DNA of 16,832 bases from positions 1-16,832 of the forward strand of contig JAJYGK010000074.1 of assembly GCA_021790715.1 (NCBI GenBank), in the 5' to 3' direction. The position numbers and the translations under genes were made by a program. Each line of letters opens with the position of its first letter. The first letter of the stretch is position 1. This DNA is from Chloroflexota bacterium. Its GTDB lineage: Bacteria > Chloroflexota > Limnocylindria > Limnocylindrales > CSP1-4. The notes under the pieces were generated by a model that was given only the letters and a program-made list of their open reading frames with translations, did no database searches and had not been told where the DNA came from. Positions 6,214 through 12,844 of the stretch are shown here, in pieces.

Positions 6214-7908
6214 TCAGACCTTCTCCGTCACCGTGTACTCGAGCCGGCGGCCGGTCAGCAGGCGCGTCTGGGCGTCGAGCGCGGGCAGGTTGCTGAAGAT
6301 CATGCCGACGGCGGGCACGGCCAGCCACTGCACGTAGACGAGCGCGCGGCGGAGGATCCCCCAGGATTCCGGGCGCGGCGGGGCGATCCGGTCCTCGATG
6401 AAGATCAGGATCATGAGGCAGCAGAACGCGGCCGTGAGCATCCACGCCGCGTAGACGGGCAGGTTGTGCCCCAGCGTCGTCTGGGAGAAGCCCGAGTGGG
6501 CCCACGGGATGATCGTCTGCTCGCTGATGAGGAGCGGCAGGCTCGACCCGAACAGCAGCACGTACGGCGCGATCGCCCAGTTGATGTGGTCGGACCAGAG
6601 GTCGACCAGGCGATGGAGGCGGACGCGCAACGGGATCTCGGGATGCGAGAGCGCCTGGTGGATGTAGTACGGGATGTCCGTCACGCCCCACGCCCAGCGC
6701 CGGATCTGGGTGTACTGCTGGTAGAGCGTGCGCGGGTACGTCCGAGCCCGCACCGCGTCCCCGAAGATCGGGATGAACAACGGCTCGGCGCGGAACGTCC
6801 CGGCGTACCGGAAGAAGCTCTTCCAGTAGAAGCGCGAATCCTCCGGGATCGCGTCGGTCGCCCAGTAGCCCACCTCGTGCACCGTGCGCAGGCTGACGGC
6901 ATACGAGCTGAAGCTGATGAGGCGCTCCGGGGTCAGGGCGCGCCACATCTGGATGTGGGTCGCGCTGACGGCCGTCAGGCGCACCGCCAGCGGCACCTCC
7001 CAGAGGTTGTTGTGGAACATCGGGATCGGCTGGTAGAGCCGGTGGTGGCGCTCGGGGTCGGTGGCGAACCGGTGCGCCAGGTACGTGAAGTACCGGGGGT
7101 GGACGCGGTAGTCGGAGTCGAGGTCGGTGACGATGACGCCGGCCGGGTCGTACCCCAGGCGCACCAGCTCCCCGTAGAGCCAGCGGCCACCGTAGGCCAT
7201 GGCGCTCGATTTGCCGACGACGACCCCCGGTTCGAGCGGGTCGAGGATGTGGAAGAAGTGCGCGAACCGGTCCCCGAAGACCTCGCGCAGCCGCGCGACG
7301 TTCTCGCGCCCGCCGAGGTCCGTCTCCCGCGTGATGATCGCCACGATCTTGCGCTCGACCGGCCAGTCCGCCTCGACCAGGGCCCGGACGGTCGCCTCGA
7401 GCTTCTCGTAGGGCTCCGTGTAGGTGGGTATGAGCGCGACCTGCACGAGCCTCCGCGGGTCCAGCGGCTGGATCCCGCTCGCGAGCAGGCGTCGCACGGT
7501 GACCAGCTCCCCTTCGAGCCTGCGCCGCTCGCGCCTGCCGCCGCTGGCGGCCAGCCGGTCGCCCGCGCGCTCGAGCTGGCGGATCCGCGCGGAGATCCGC
7601 GACAGCCGGTCCTCGAGCACGCGTTCGCGCCCCGGGAGATCGACCAGGCCCTCCAGCTGCGCCGCCCAGTCCGCGTCCTGCACGTCCCGCACGCGCAGGA
7701 ACGTGACCGACACGCTGACGATCAGCACGACCGCCTTGTAGAGCCAGTAGAAGTCGAACGTCAGCACGAACCACGCGACGAGCGCGGGGAACCAGACGCT
7801 CAGCGCGATCGGCGCGAGGATCAGGAGCCAGGTGACCGCGCCCGGCAGGATCTCGAGGAGACGGTAGGTCCGGGGGTACGGGACACCCGCCCCCGATGGC
7901 GCGTCCAG
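6214..7908 (-). CDS. membrane-bound family 2 glycosyltransferase (cellulose synthase-like), probable CTG start
   Basis: A processive GT2-type enzyme that probably adds sugars to an envelope or exopolysaccharide at the cytoplasmic face of the membrane. From the CTG at 7908 it is 564 residues: paired N-terminal membrane helices (EILPGAVTWL through WLYKAVVL, about 25-70), a charged coiled-coil-like segment (about 95-142), then the GT domain from VALIPTYTEPYEKLEA. That domain holds the metal-binding DLDSD (262-266), the PED acid region (355-357) and the acceptor motif QIRRW (401-405). Further membrane helices follow. The first conventional start, GTG at 7767, would cut through the first helix pair. 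Between it and the in-frame stop at 7936-7938 the frame is open with strong GC3 bias but contains no ATG, GTG or TTG; CTG 7908 has AGGAG 10 nt upstream. It lies directly behind ilvE and may share its transcript. Product and linkage are unknown. Confidence 0.88.
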   Translation of the reverse strand: MDAPSGAGVPYPRTYRLLEILPGAVTWLLILAPIALSVWFPALVAWFVLTFDFYWLYKAVVLIVSVSVTFLRVRDVQDADWAAQLEGLVDLPGRERVLEDRLSRISARIRQLERAGDRLAASGGRRERRRLEGELVTVRRLLASGIQPLDPRRLVQVALIPTYTEPYEKLEATVRALVEADWPVERKIVAIITRETDLGGRENVARLREVFGDRFAHFFHILDPLEPGVVVGKSSAMAYGGRWLYGELVRLGYDPAGVIVTDLDSDYRVHPRYFTYLAHRFATDPERHHRLYQPIPMFHNNLWEVPLAVRLTAVSATHIQMWRALTPERLISFSSYAVSLRTVHEVGYWATDAIPEDSRFYWKSFFRYAGTFRAEPLFIPIFGDAVRARTYPRTLYQQYTQIRRWAWGVTDIPYYIHQALSHPEIPLRVRLHRLVDLWSDHINWAIAPYVLLFGSSLPLLISEQTIIPWAHSGFSQTTLGHNLPVYAAWMLTAAFCCLMILIFIEDRIAPPRPESWGILRRALVYVQWLAVPAVGMIFSNLPALDAQTRLLTGRRLEYTVTEKV

Positions 7909-7918
7909 CTGTGGTCGG

Positions 7919-7923
7919 CTCCT
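7919..7923 (-). promoter_or_regulatory. ribosome binding site (AGGAG) overlapping the ilvE stop, for the glycosyltransferase CTG start
   Basis: AGGAG on the minus strand at 7923-7919 overlaps the last two bases of the ilvE TAG (7924-7922). It lies 10 nt before the in-frame CTG at 7908. No other Shine-Dalgarno-like sequence precedes a candidate start of this gene, so the site helps decide the start and implies coupling to ilvE translation. Confidence 0.5.
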
Positions 7924-8896
7924 AGTAGACGGGCGTCAGCCAGTGCCGGAAGGCGGGCAGGCGGCCGCGCACCGCGTCGAAGTACGCCTCGGAGAGGCGG
8001 CGCGTGATGGGTCCGACCTCGCCCCCGCCGACCGGGTGATGATCGACGTCCGTGACGGGCGAGACCTGCGCGCCCGTGCCGCACAGGAAGATCTCGTCCG
8101 CGACGTACAGCTCCGTGCGGTCGATGTGCCGCTGGACGACCGGGATCTCGAGTTCGCGTTCCGCGAGCTCGATCATGCCCGCACGCGTGATCCCCTCGAG
8201 GATGTCGTCGGTGATCGGCGGCGTGACGAGCTGCCCGCGGCGCACCATGAACAGGTTCTCCGCGCTCCCCTCGGAGACGTGGCCGTCCGCGCTGAGGACG
8301 ATCGCCTCGTCGGCCCCGACCAGCTGCGCCTCGGTCTTCGCGAACGCCGAGTTCACGTACGCGCCGACGATCTTCGCGCGGGCCGGCAGCGACTGGTCGC
8401 TCACGCGCCGCCACGACACCGTCTGCGTGCGGATCCCGTGGGTCGTATCGATGTAGTCGCCGAACGGGATCGCGAGCACGTAGAAGCCCTGCTCGAGGTC
8501 GTGAAGCCGGACGCCGATGGCACGCGTCGACTTGTAGACGGACGGGCGCACGTAGGCGTCCTGGCGGAAACCGTTCCGACGGAGGAGATCGACGGTCAGC
8601 GCCACGAGATCGTTCACCGACGCCGGCGGGTCCATGTAGAGGATCCGGCAGGAGTCGGACATGCGCTCGTAGTGCTCGGCGAGCCGGAGCGCGTAGAGCT
8701 GGTTCTGCTCCGCGTTCCAGTAGGCGCGGATGCCCTCGAACACGGCGGTCCCGTACATGAACGCGTGCGTCATGATGTTGACGTTCGCGTCCGCGAGCGG
8801 CACGAACTCGCCGTTGAGGTAGCAGATCGGGCCGGGCGCACCCGACTCCGGTCGAGCGGTGGACGTCGAGGTCCGGGAAGCGTCTTCGGTGACCAT
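7922..8896 (-). CDS. ilvE: branched-chain amino acid aminotransferase (PLP fold type IV)
   Basis: Performs the last step of leucine, isoleucine and valine synthesis, and the first step of their breakdown, by exchanging an amino group with glutamate/2-oxoglutarate. The 324 residues carry the class IV aminotransferase landmarks: MTHAFMYGTAVFEGIR (about 42-57), the PLP-binding Lys in ARAKIVGAYVNS (K175), DGHVSEGSAENLF, LEGITRAG, the phosphate-binding GTGAQVSPV and the C-terminal GPITRRLSEAYF. Length is typical for IlvE. A Ser/Thr-rich stretch of about 22 residues precedes the usual ICYLNGEFVP start, so it may be slightly extended. The ATG at 8896 is supported by a TATACT ending 7 nt upstream, which suggests a leaderless mRNA. 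D-amino acid transaminase or ADC lyase are less likely, since this is the full IlvE-type length and motif set. The glycosyltransferase follows directly. Confidence 0.95.
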   Translation of the reverse strand: MVTEDASRTSTSTARPESGAPGPICYLNGEFVPLADANVNIMTHAFMYGTAVFEGIRAYWNAEQNQLYALRLAEHYERMSDSCRILYMDPPASVNDLVALTVDLLRRNGFRQDAYVRPSVYKSTRAIGVRLHDLEQGFYVLAIPFGDYIDTTHGIRTQTVSWRRVSDQSLPARAKIVGAYVNSAFAKTEAQLVGADEAIVLSADGHVSEGSAENLFMVRRGQLVTPPITDDILEGITRAGMIELAERELEIPVVQRHIDRTELYVADEIFLCGTGAQVSPVTDVDHHPVGGGEVGPITRRLSEAYFDAVRGRLPAFRHWLTPVY

Positions 8897-8903
8897 GGCG
8901 TCG

Positions 8904-8909
8904 AGTATA
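8904..8909 (-). promoter_or_regulatory. candidate -10 element for ilvE (TATACT)
   Basis: TATACT, 5 of 6 matches to TATAAT, lies on the minus strand and ends 7 nt before the ilvE ATG, so the transcript would begin at the start codon. No Shine-Dalgarno is seen in those 7 nt, in keeping with a leaderless start. No clear -35 is found. It lies in the 57-bp gap after the exchanger stop, so ilvE seems to begin its own transcription unit. Confidence 0.6.
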
Positions 8910-8953
8910 CGCGCGGCATCCGGGCCCTCTCGACGCCCCGAGATCGGGTGAGG

Positions 8954-10006
8954 TCAGATCACGCCCGCGAGCGAGGCCGCGACGAGCCCGAGGTACACGA
9001 CGTAGAACCCGCCGCCGGCGAGCAGGCCGCGCCCCGTGAGGCGATCCCGGCGCACCATCGGCAGGAAGATCGCCGCCGCCGACGCGAACGCGATCCCCGC
9101 CGAGGCGAAGCCGAGCAGCGATGCCGGCGTCACCGCCCAGGCGTCGGCCGCGAGCGCCAGCGCAAGCACCGTGGGGATGCAGCTCTGGAACACCATCGCG
9201 CCGGTGATGTTGCCGATCGACAGCGTGTCCTTCCCCTGGCCGATCCAGATCACGCTGTTGAACTTCTCGGGCAGCTCCGTCGCGATCGGGGCGACCACGA
9301 GCGTGACGATCGTCGGGTCGACGCCCAGGCCCGACGCGACGTGGCTCACGGCGTCGACGAAGACGACGGCCCCGGCGACGATGGCGGCGAGCGCCGCGAC
9401 GACCTGGAACGACACGAGGCGGAACCGTGGCGGGCGCTGGTGCCGGAGCGGGTCCAGTCGCCCGAACCGCAGCGGGCGCAGCCCCTCGCCGGCCTCCTCC
9501 GAGCGCTCCGCCGCGAGATGCGCACGCACGTAGAGCGCGTACATCCCGAGCAGCACGGCCCCCACGAGCAGCTTCCCCGCCGCGAGCGACGGCGGCAGGA
9601 ATGCGGCCCCGATCGCCAGGGCGTAGGCCACCGCGAACTGCCGCACGTCGCGGCCGATGACCCGCGTGTCCACCAGCAGACGGTCGTCACGGCCGGGCGT
9701 CCGGGCCCGGACGAGAACCGCCACGCCTGTCACCAGCATGGCGAGCGTCGCGAGCATGAACGGGGCGCCCAGGATCGCGCCGACGGCGATCCCGTCCTCG
9801 CTCGACGTGCCGTTGCGCGCGCCGAGGAGGATCGCCACGAACGGGATCATCGTCTCCGGCATCGCGGTCCCGACGGCGGCCAGGACGCTCCCGACCGCGC
9901 CCTCGGCCAGGTCGAGCTTGTGGCCCATCCATTCGACGCCGTTGGTGAACAGCTCCGCTCCGGCCAGGATCAGCGCCAGCGCCGCGAGCATGAGGAGCAC
10001 GTCCAC
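8954..10006 (-). CDS. CaCA-family sodium/calcium (cation) exchanger
   Basis: A 350-residue inner-membrane antiporter of the Ca2+:cation antiporter family. It has two inverted alpha repeats: alpha-1 around GAVGSVLAAVGTAMPETMIP with E51, and alpha-2 around PTIVTLVVAPIATELPEKFN with E247, the acidic residues that bind cation in NCX-type exchangers. GNITGAMVFQS follows (265-275), as in other family members. About ten hydrophobic segments are visible, with a charged cytoplasmic loop between the halves (about 162-196: ERSEEAGEGLRPLRFG...). The GTG start at 10006 lies 7 bp after the stop of the DUF1634 gene, so it is probably translated from the same mRNA. The exported ion cannot be fixed from sequence; Ca2+ is the family default, but the E in TELPEK replaces the more usual TSLPE/TSxPE and selectivity could differ. 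Confidence 0.9.
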   Translation of the reverse strand: MDVLLMLAALALILAGAELFTNGVEWMGHKLDLAEGAVGSVLAAVGTAMPETMIPFVAILLGARNGTSSEDGIAVGAILGAPFMLATLAMLVTGVAVLVRARTPGRDDRLLVDTRVIGRDVRQFAVAYALAIGAAFLPPSLAAGKLLVGAVLLGMYALYVRAHLAAERSEEAGEGLRPLRFGRLDPLRHQRPPRFRLVSFQVVAALAAIVAGAVVFVDAVSHVASGLGVDPTIVTLVVAPIATELPEKFNSVIWIGQGKDTLSIGNITGAMVFQSCIPTVLALALAADAWAVTPASLLGFASAGIAFASAAAIFLPMVRRDRLTGRGLLAGGGFYVVYLGLVAASLAGVI

Positions 10007-10013
10007 GCCGCGC

Positions 10014-10382
10014 CTACTTCGTGACGAGCGCGATCACGGTGGAGGCGACGAGGACGCACAGCACGGCCACCGCGACGCGGGACTGCCGGGGATCCCCCTC
10101 CCGCAGGTAGCCGACCGCCGCGACGATCACCCTGGCCGACGGCAGCAGCACCGCGACCAGCAGCGCGACCCAGAGGAACGCCGACGCGCGGCCGCCGAGC
10201 AGCTCGGCCGGCAGGCGGGCGAGATCGAGGCCCGGTCCCCGCTGCGTCACCGGGACGTGCCCCGCCAGGAGCATGAGGAACGTGCCGATCGCCGCCAGTG
10301 CCACGCTCACGTACGTGCCGGTGGCGAGGACCCGCGCGGCGGCGTCCACGGTGTCGGGCCGGCGGCCGGCGGGCTCAGGCAC
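10014..10382 (-). CDS. DUF1634 family small membrane protein
   Basis: A 122-residue protein with three membrane helices (about 20-41, 67-85 and 99-118), the second running into SARVIVAAVGYLREGDPRQSRVAVAVL, a stretch typical of DUF1634. No enzymatic motif is present. Members of this family are regularly encoded beside TauE/SafE exporters, and that is the case here: its GTG overlaps the tauE stop by 8 bp (GTGCCTGA carries both the start of this gene and the TGA of tauE). That overlap argues for coupled translation and a fixed stoichiometry with the exporter. It may be an accessory subunit, but that is inference from context only. Confidence 0.8.
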   Translation of the reverse strand: MPEPAGRRPDTVDAAARVLATGTYVSVALAAIGTFLMLLAGHVPVTQRGPGLDLARLPAELLGGRASAFLWVALLVAVLLPSARVIVAAVGYLREGDPRQSRVAVAVLCVLVASTVIALVTK

Positions 10383-11340
10383 CGAGCGGCCCGATCGGCA
10401 GTCCGAGCGCCCGGCTCGCCATCTCGAACGCCGTGTAGCACAGCACCACGACGAACAGCAGGCGCAGGATCCGGGTGGGGACCAGGTGTGCGACGCGCGA
10501 GGTGGAGACCGCCCCCAGGAAGACGCCGACGACGACGGGTCCGGCGACGTAGGGATCCACCTGGCCGCGCAGCACGTACACGAGCGCGCCGGCCGAGGCC
10601 GTGACGCCCATCATGAGGTTGCTCGTCGCCGTGGAGACGCGGAGCGGGACACCCATCACCAGGTTCATCGCCGGCACCTGGACGACTCCGCCGCCGACGC
10701 CGAGCAGCGCCGAGAGGATTCCGGCCGCGAATGCCAGCGCCGCGCCGAACGGAAGGCGGCGCACGACGTAGTCGGAGCCGCCGAGGGCGGCGACGTACGA
10801 GCCGCGCGCGGTGGAGGGCGACACCGGCGCGCCGACCGTGGGCGGGTCGCCGGCGGGCGGATCGGCGCCCGCCACCGCAGCCGCCGGATCTGCCGGAACC
10901 GCCGGATCCGCCGCGGGAGCGGCCCCGCGTGTCGGTGCCTGCGCCGCGGCGCCGGCCGCGTCACGGCGCTCGGAGAGCGCGCGGCGGAGCATGGTCCAGG
11001 CCGTGTAGATGAGCATGGCGGCCATCAGCCCGGCGAGCATCCGCTCGGACAGCGCGAATGCCACCAGGCCGCCCACCAGGGCGCCGGTCGCCGTGAACAG
11101 CTCGAGGGTGAGGCCGAGCCGGAGGTTTGCCGTCCGCCGCCGCAGGTACACGGCGGCGCTGGACGACGACGTGGTGATGACCCCCATGAGGCTGATCGCG
11201 GCCGCCTCGCGGAACGGCAGCCCGAACCCGAGCGTCAGGAGGGGCACCACCAGGATCCCGCCGCCGAGCCCGAGCAGCGCGCCGAAGCCGCCGGCGAGGA
11301 TCCCCCCGACGGCGAGCAGCAGCGTCAGCTCCATCTGCAT
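10375..11340 (-). CDS. TauE/SafE family sulfite/organosulfonate exporter-type permease
   Basis: A 321-residue permease of the TauE/SafE (former DUF81) family, associated with export of sulfite, sulfoacetate and related anions. The two internal half-repeats show their signatures as GALLGLGGGILVVPLL (20-35) and SALLGVGGGVVQVPAM (210-225). About eight membrane helices are visible. Between the halves, residues 125-180 form a hydrophilic Ala/Pro/Asp-rich linker (APAADPAVPADPAAAVAGAD...), much longer than usual for this family; at DNA level it is low-complexity CCG/GCC-rich sequence. The ATG at 11340 has no clear Shine-Dalgarno; Met3 is an alternative start. It lies 113 bp behind rpsR on the same strand with no recognisable promoter or terminator between, so read-through from the ribosomal operon is possible. 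The transported anion is not established. Confidence 0.9.
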   Translation of the reverse strand: MQMELTLLLAVGGILAGGFGALLGLGGGILVVPLLTLGFGLPFREAAAISLMGVITTSSSSAAVYLRRRTANLRLGLTLELFTATGALVGGLVAFALSERMLAGLMAAMLIYTAWTMLRRALSERRDAAGAAAQAPTRGAAPAADPAVPADPAAAVAGADPPAGDPPTVGAPVSPSTARGSYVAALGGSDYVVRRLPFGAALAFAAGILSALLGVGGGVVQVPAMNLVMGVPLRVSTATSNLMMGVTASAGALVYVLRGQVDPYVAGPVVVGVFLGAVSTSRVAHLVPTRILRLLFVVVLCYTAFEMASRALGLPIGPLGA

Positions 11341-11453
11341 CGCCCGGATGCGCGGACCGGGGCGCCGATGCCCGCGGCCCGCGAGACGGCCCGGGTCACC
11401 GGCGGCTCAGGGTGCGAGCGCGCTGGTCCCTGCACGGCCGTCGGTGCGCCGGA

Positions 11454-11720
11454 TCAGGGCCGCAGGTGCTGGGGGGCGTACGGGAGCAGCGCCACGTGGC
11501 GTGCACGCTTCAGCGCCACGGACAGCTGGCGCTGGTGCTCCGCGCACGTGCCGGTCTTGCGGCGCGGCTCGATCTTGGCGCGCTCCGAGAGGTAGCGGCG
11601 GAGGCGGTTGACCTCCTTGTAGTCGATCTGCGTCGCCTTGTCGGCGCAGAACGCGCAGACCTTGCGGCGCCGCCGGTCGCGGTAGTAGTCGTCACGCTTC
11701 TTGGACTTGGGAGTCGGCAC
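11454..11720 (-). CDS. rpsR: 30S ribosomal protein bS18 (zinc-binding form)
   Basis: An 88-residue bS18, which binds 16S rRNA as a dimer with bS6 on the platform of the small subunit. The core IDYKEVNRLRRYLSERAKIEPRRKTGTC, then KRARHVALLPY, is unmistakable. Cys22, Cys25, Cys59 and His62 form the metal-binding set of the C+ form of S18; many bacteria have lost these residues. The start is GTG at 11720, with GAGG about 10 nt upstream. It is the third gene of rpsF-ssb-rpsR, 87 bp behind ssb. The rplI gene that often follows is absent; tauE comes next. Confidence 0.97.
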   Translation of the reverse strand: MPTPKSKKRDDYYRDRRRRKVCAFCADKATQIDYKEVNRLRRYLSERAKIEPRRKTGTCAEHQRQLSVALKRARHVALLPYAPQHLRP

Positions 11721-11807
11721 GGTTCGCGATCCTCGTTCGTTCGTGCGGGACCGGGTGCATCGGTGTGCGCCGCCGCCGGGATCCCGGGCCGGCGGGGCGC
11801 CGGTGGT

Positions 11808-12251
11808 TCAGAAGGGCAGGTCGTCCAGGTCGGTGTACGTGTCGGCCGGCTCACCGCCAGCCTCGGGTGCCTCCCGGCGCGGCCCGCGTGCCGGAGCCTC
11901 GGACGCTTCCATCTCCTCGCGCGGCCTGCTGTCGAGCGCGGTGACCGTCTGCGCGACGAGCTCGGTGGTGTACCGCTTCTGGCCCTCGCGGTCTTCCCAC
12001 TGGCGGGTCTGGAGACGGCCCTCGACGTAGACCTTGCGCCCCTTGCGCAGGTACTCGGCAGTCCGCTCCGCGAGCGGTCCCCAGGCGACCACCCGGAACC
12101 ACTCGGTCTCCTCCTGCCAGTCGCCGTTCTGGCCCTTGAAGTTGCGGTTCACGGCGACCGTGAACTGTGTCACGGCCTGGCCGTTCGGCGTATAGCGCAT
12201 CTCGGGATCCCGGCCGAGGTTCCCGATGATCATGCACTTGTTGAGCGACAT
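11808..12251 (-). CDS. ssb: single-stranded DNA-binding protein
   Basis: Coats single-stranded DNA during replication, repair and recombination. The 147-residue protein has the OB-fold pattern MSLNKCMIIGNLGRDPEMRYTPNGQAVTQFTVAVNR (1-36), EETEWFRVVAWG (47-58), and KGRKVYVEGRLQTRQWED. A disordered acidic/Pro/Gly-rich tail follows and ends in DLDDLPF, the partner-binding tip that contacts other replication and repair proteins. The ATG at 12251 has a good GGAGG 7 nt upstream. It sits between rpsF (30 bp upstream) and rpsR, the standard bacterial order. Its own Shine-Dalgarno contrasts with the leaderless-looking genes elsewhere in the window. Confidence 0.97.
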   Translation of the reverse strand: MSLNKCMIIGNLGRDPEMRYTPNGQAVTQFTVAVNRNFKGQNGDWQEETEWFRVVAWGPLAERTAEYLRKGRKVYVEGRLQTRQWEDREGQKRYTTELVAQTVTALDSRPREEMEASEAPARGPRREAPEAGGEPADTYTDLDDLPF

Positions 12252-12281
12252 CGCCGTCCTCCCGGCCTGCGTCCGGCGCCG

Positions 12282-12686
12282 TCAGTCGATCGCGGCGGGC
12301 GCGGCTTCGCTCTCCGATTCGTCGATGAACTCGCCCTGCGGCTCCTCTTCCTCCTCGAGCGGCGCGGCCTCGGCCTCGTTCTCGCTGCGGCGCGCGGCCG
12401 GGCGCTCGACGCGGGTCACGAGATGGCGCAGGAGCTCCTCCGTGATCCGGAGCCCGCGCTCGATCTCGTCCACGGCTGCCGACGGGGCGTCGAACAGCAC
12501 GATGTAGTAGGAGCCTTCCCGGTAGGGTCCGATCTGGTAGGCCAGCCGGCGGCGGCCCCAGGGGCTCACCTTCACGAGCTGGCCCTCGGCCGCGCTGATC
12601 GACCGGGTGATGCGATCCAGGGTCGCCTGGACGCGATCCTCCGGCAGATCCGGCCGGAGGACGAGCATGAGTTCGTAGCGGCGCAC
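12282..12686 (-). CDS. rpsF: 30S ribosomal protein bS6
   Basis: bS6 pairs with bS18 on the 30S platform. The 134-residue product begins MRRYELMLVLRPDLPEDRVQATLDRI, and WGRRRLAYQIGPYREGSYYIVLFDAP is the typical second half of the ferredoxin-like fold. The C-terminus is extended by an acidic tail (EAEAAPLEEEEEPQGEFIDESESEAA), reminiscent of the Glu-rich tail that is modified in some S6 proteins. I start it at the GTG at 12686 because AAGGAG lies just upstream and because the upstream in-frame codons to 12791 run into the promoter (TATACT) and have no S6 homology. First gene of rpsF-ssb-rpsR, with a leader of about 90 nt. Confidence 0.96.
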   Translation of the reverse strand: MRRYELMLVLRPDLPEDRVQATLDRITRSISAAEGQLVKVSPWGRRRLAYQIGPYREGSYYIVLFDAPSAAVDEIERGLRITEELLRHLVTRVERPAARRSENEAEAAPLEEEEEPQGEFIDESESEAAPAAID

Positions 12687-12781
12687 GCCGTTCTCCTTCC
12701 TATGGGATACGCCCCGCTCGGTCCGTGCCCGTGTGCGACGCACGCGCAGACGATCGGCCGGCGGAGCCGAAAGGCGGCGCG

Positions 12782-12787
12782 AGTATA
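12782..12787 (-). promoter_or_regulatory. candidate -10 element for the rpsF operon (TATACT)
   Basis: TATACT on the minus strand (AGTATA on plus) matches -10 at 5 of 6 positions. Transcription would start near 12775, leaving a leader of about 90 nt before the rpsF GTG. The leader contains small GC-rich inverted repeats (for example GCCG-5 nt-CGGC) and is long enough to host an S6:S18 autoregulatory site, but I could not confirm that motif by eye. No -35 is evident. Confidence 0.55.
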
Positions 12788-12802
12788 CCATCCGGCCCCT
12801 GC

Positions 12803-12808
12803 TAGACT
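12803..12808 (+). promoter_or_regulatory. candidate -10 element for the CpaE-like gene (TAGACT)
   Basis: TAGACT (4 of 6 matches) would start transcription near 12815 and give a leader of about 30 nt containing GGAGG at 12835-12839. It lies only 15 bp from the opposing rpsF -10, so each promoter's -35 region overlaps the other promoter. The two could therefore compete for polymerase. Confidence 0.4.
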
Positions 12809-12844
12809 GTCCGCGTCCTGCACAGGTGCATTCCGGAGGTGACG

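Noticed and set aside
6214..7767. GTG at 7767 as start of the glycosyltransferase
   Set aside because: It would begin inside a membrane helix, and the upstream frame continues with coding-like GC3 and a typical GT2 N-terminus.
12687..12791. N-terminal extension of S6 up to an ATG at 12791
   Set aside because: The ATG overlaps the TATACT promoter, the extra residues have no S6 homology, and a good Shine-Dalgarno precedes the GTG at 12686.
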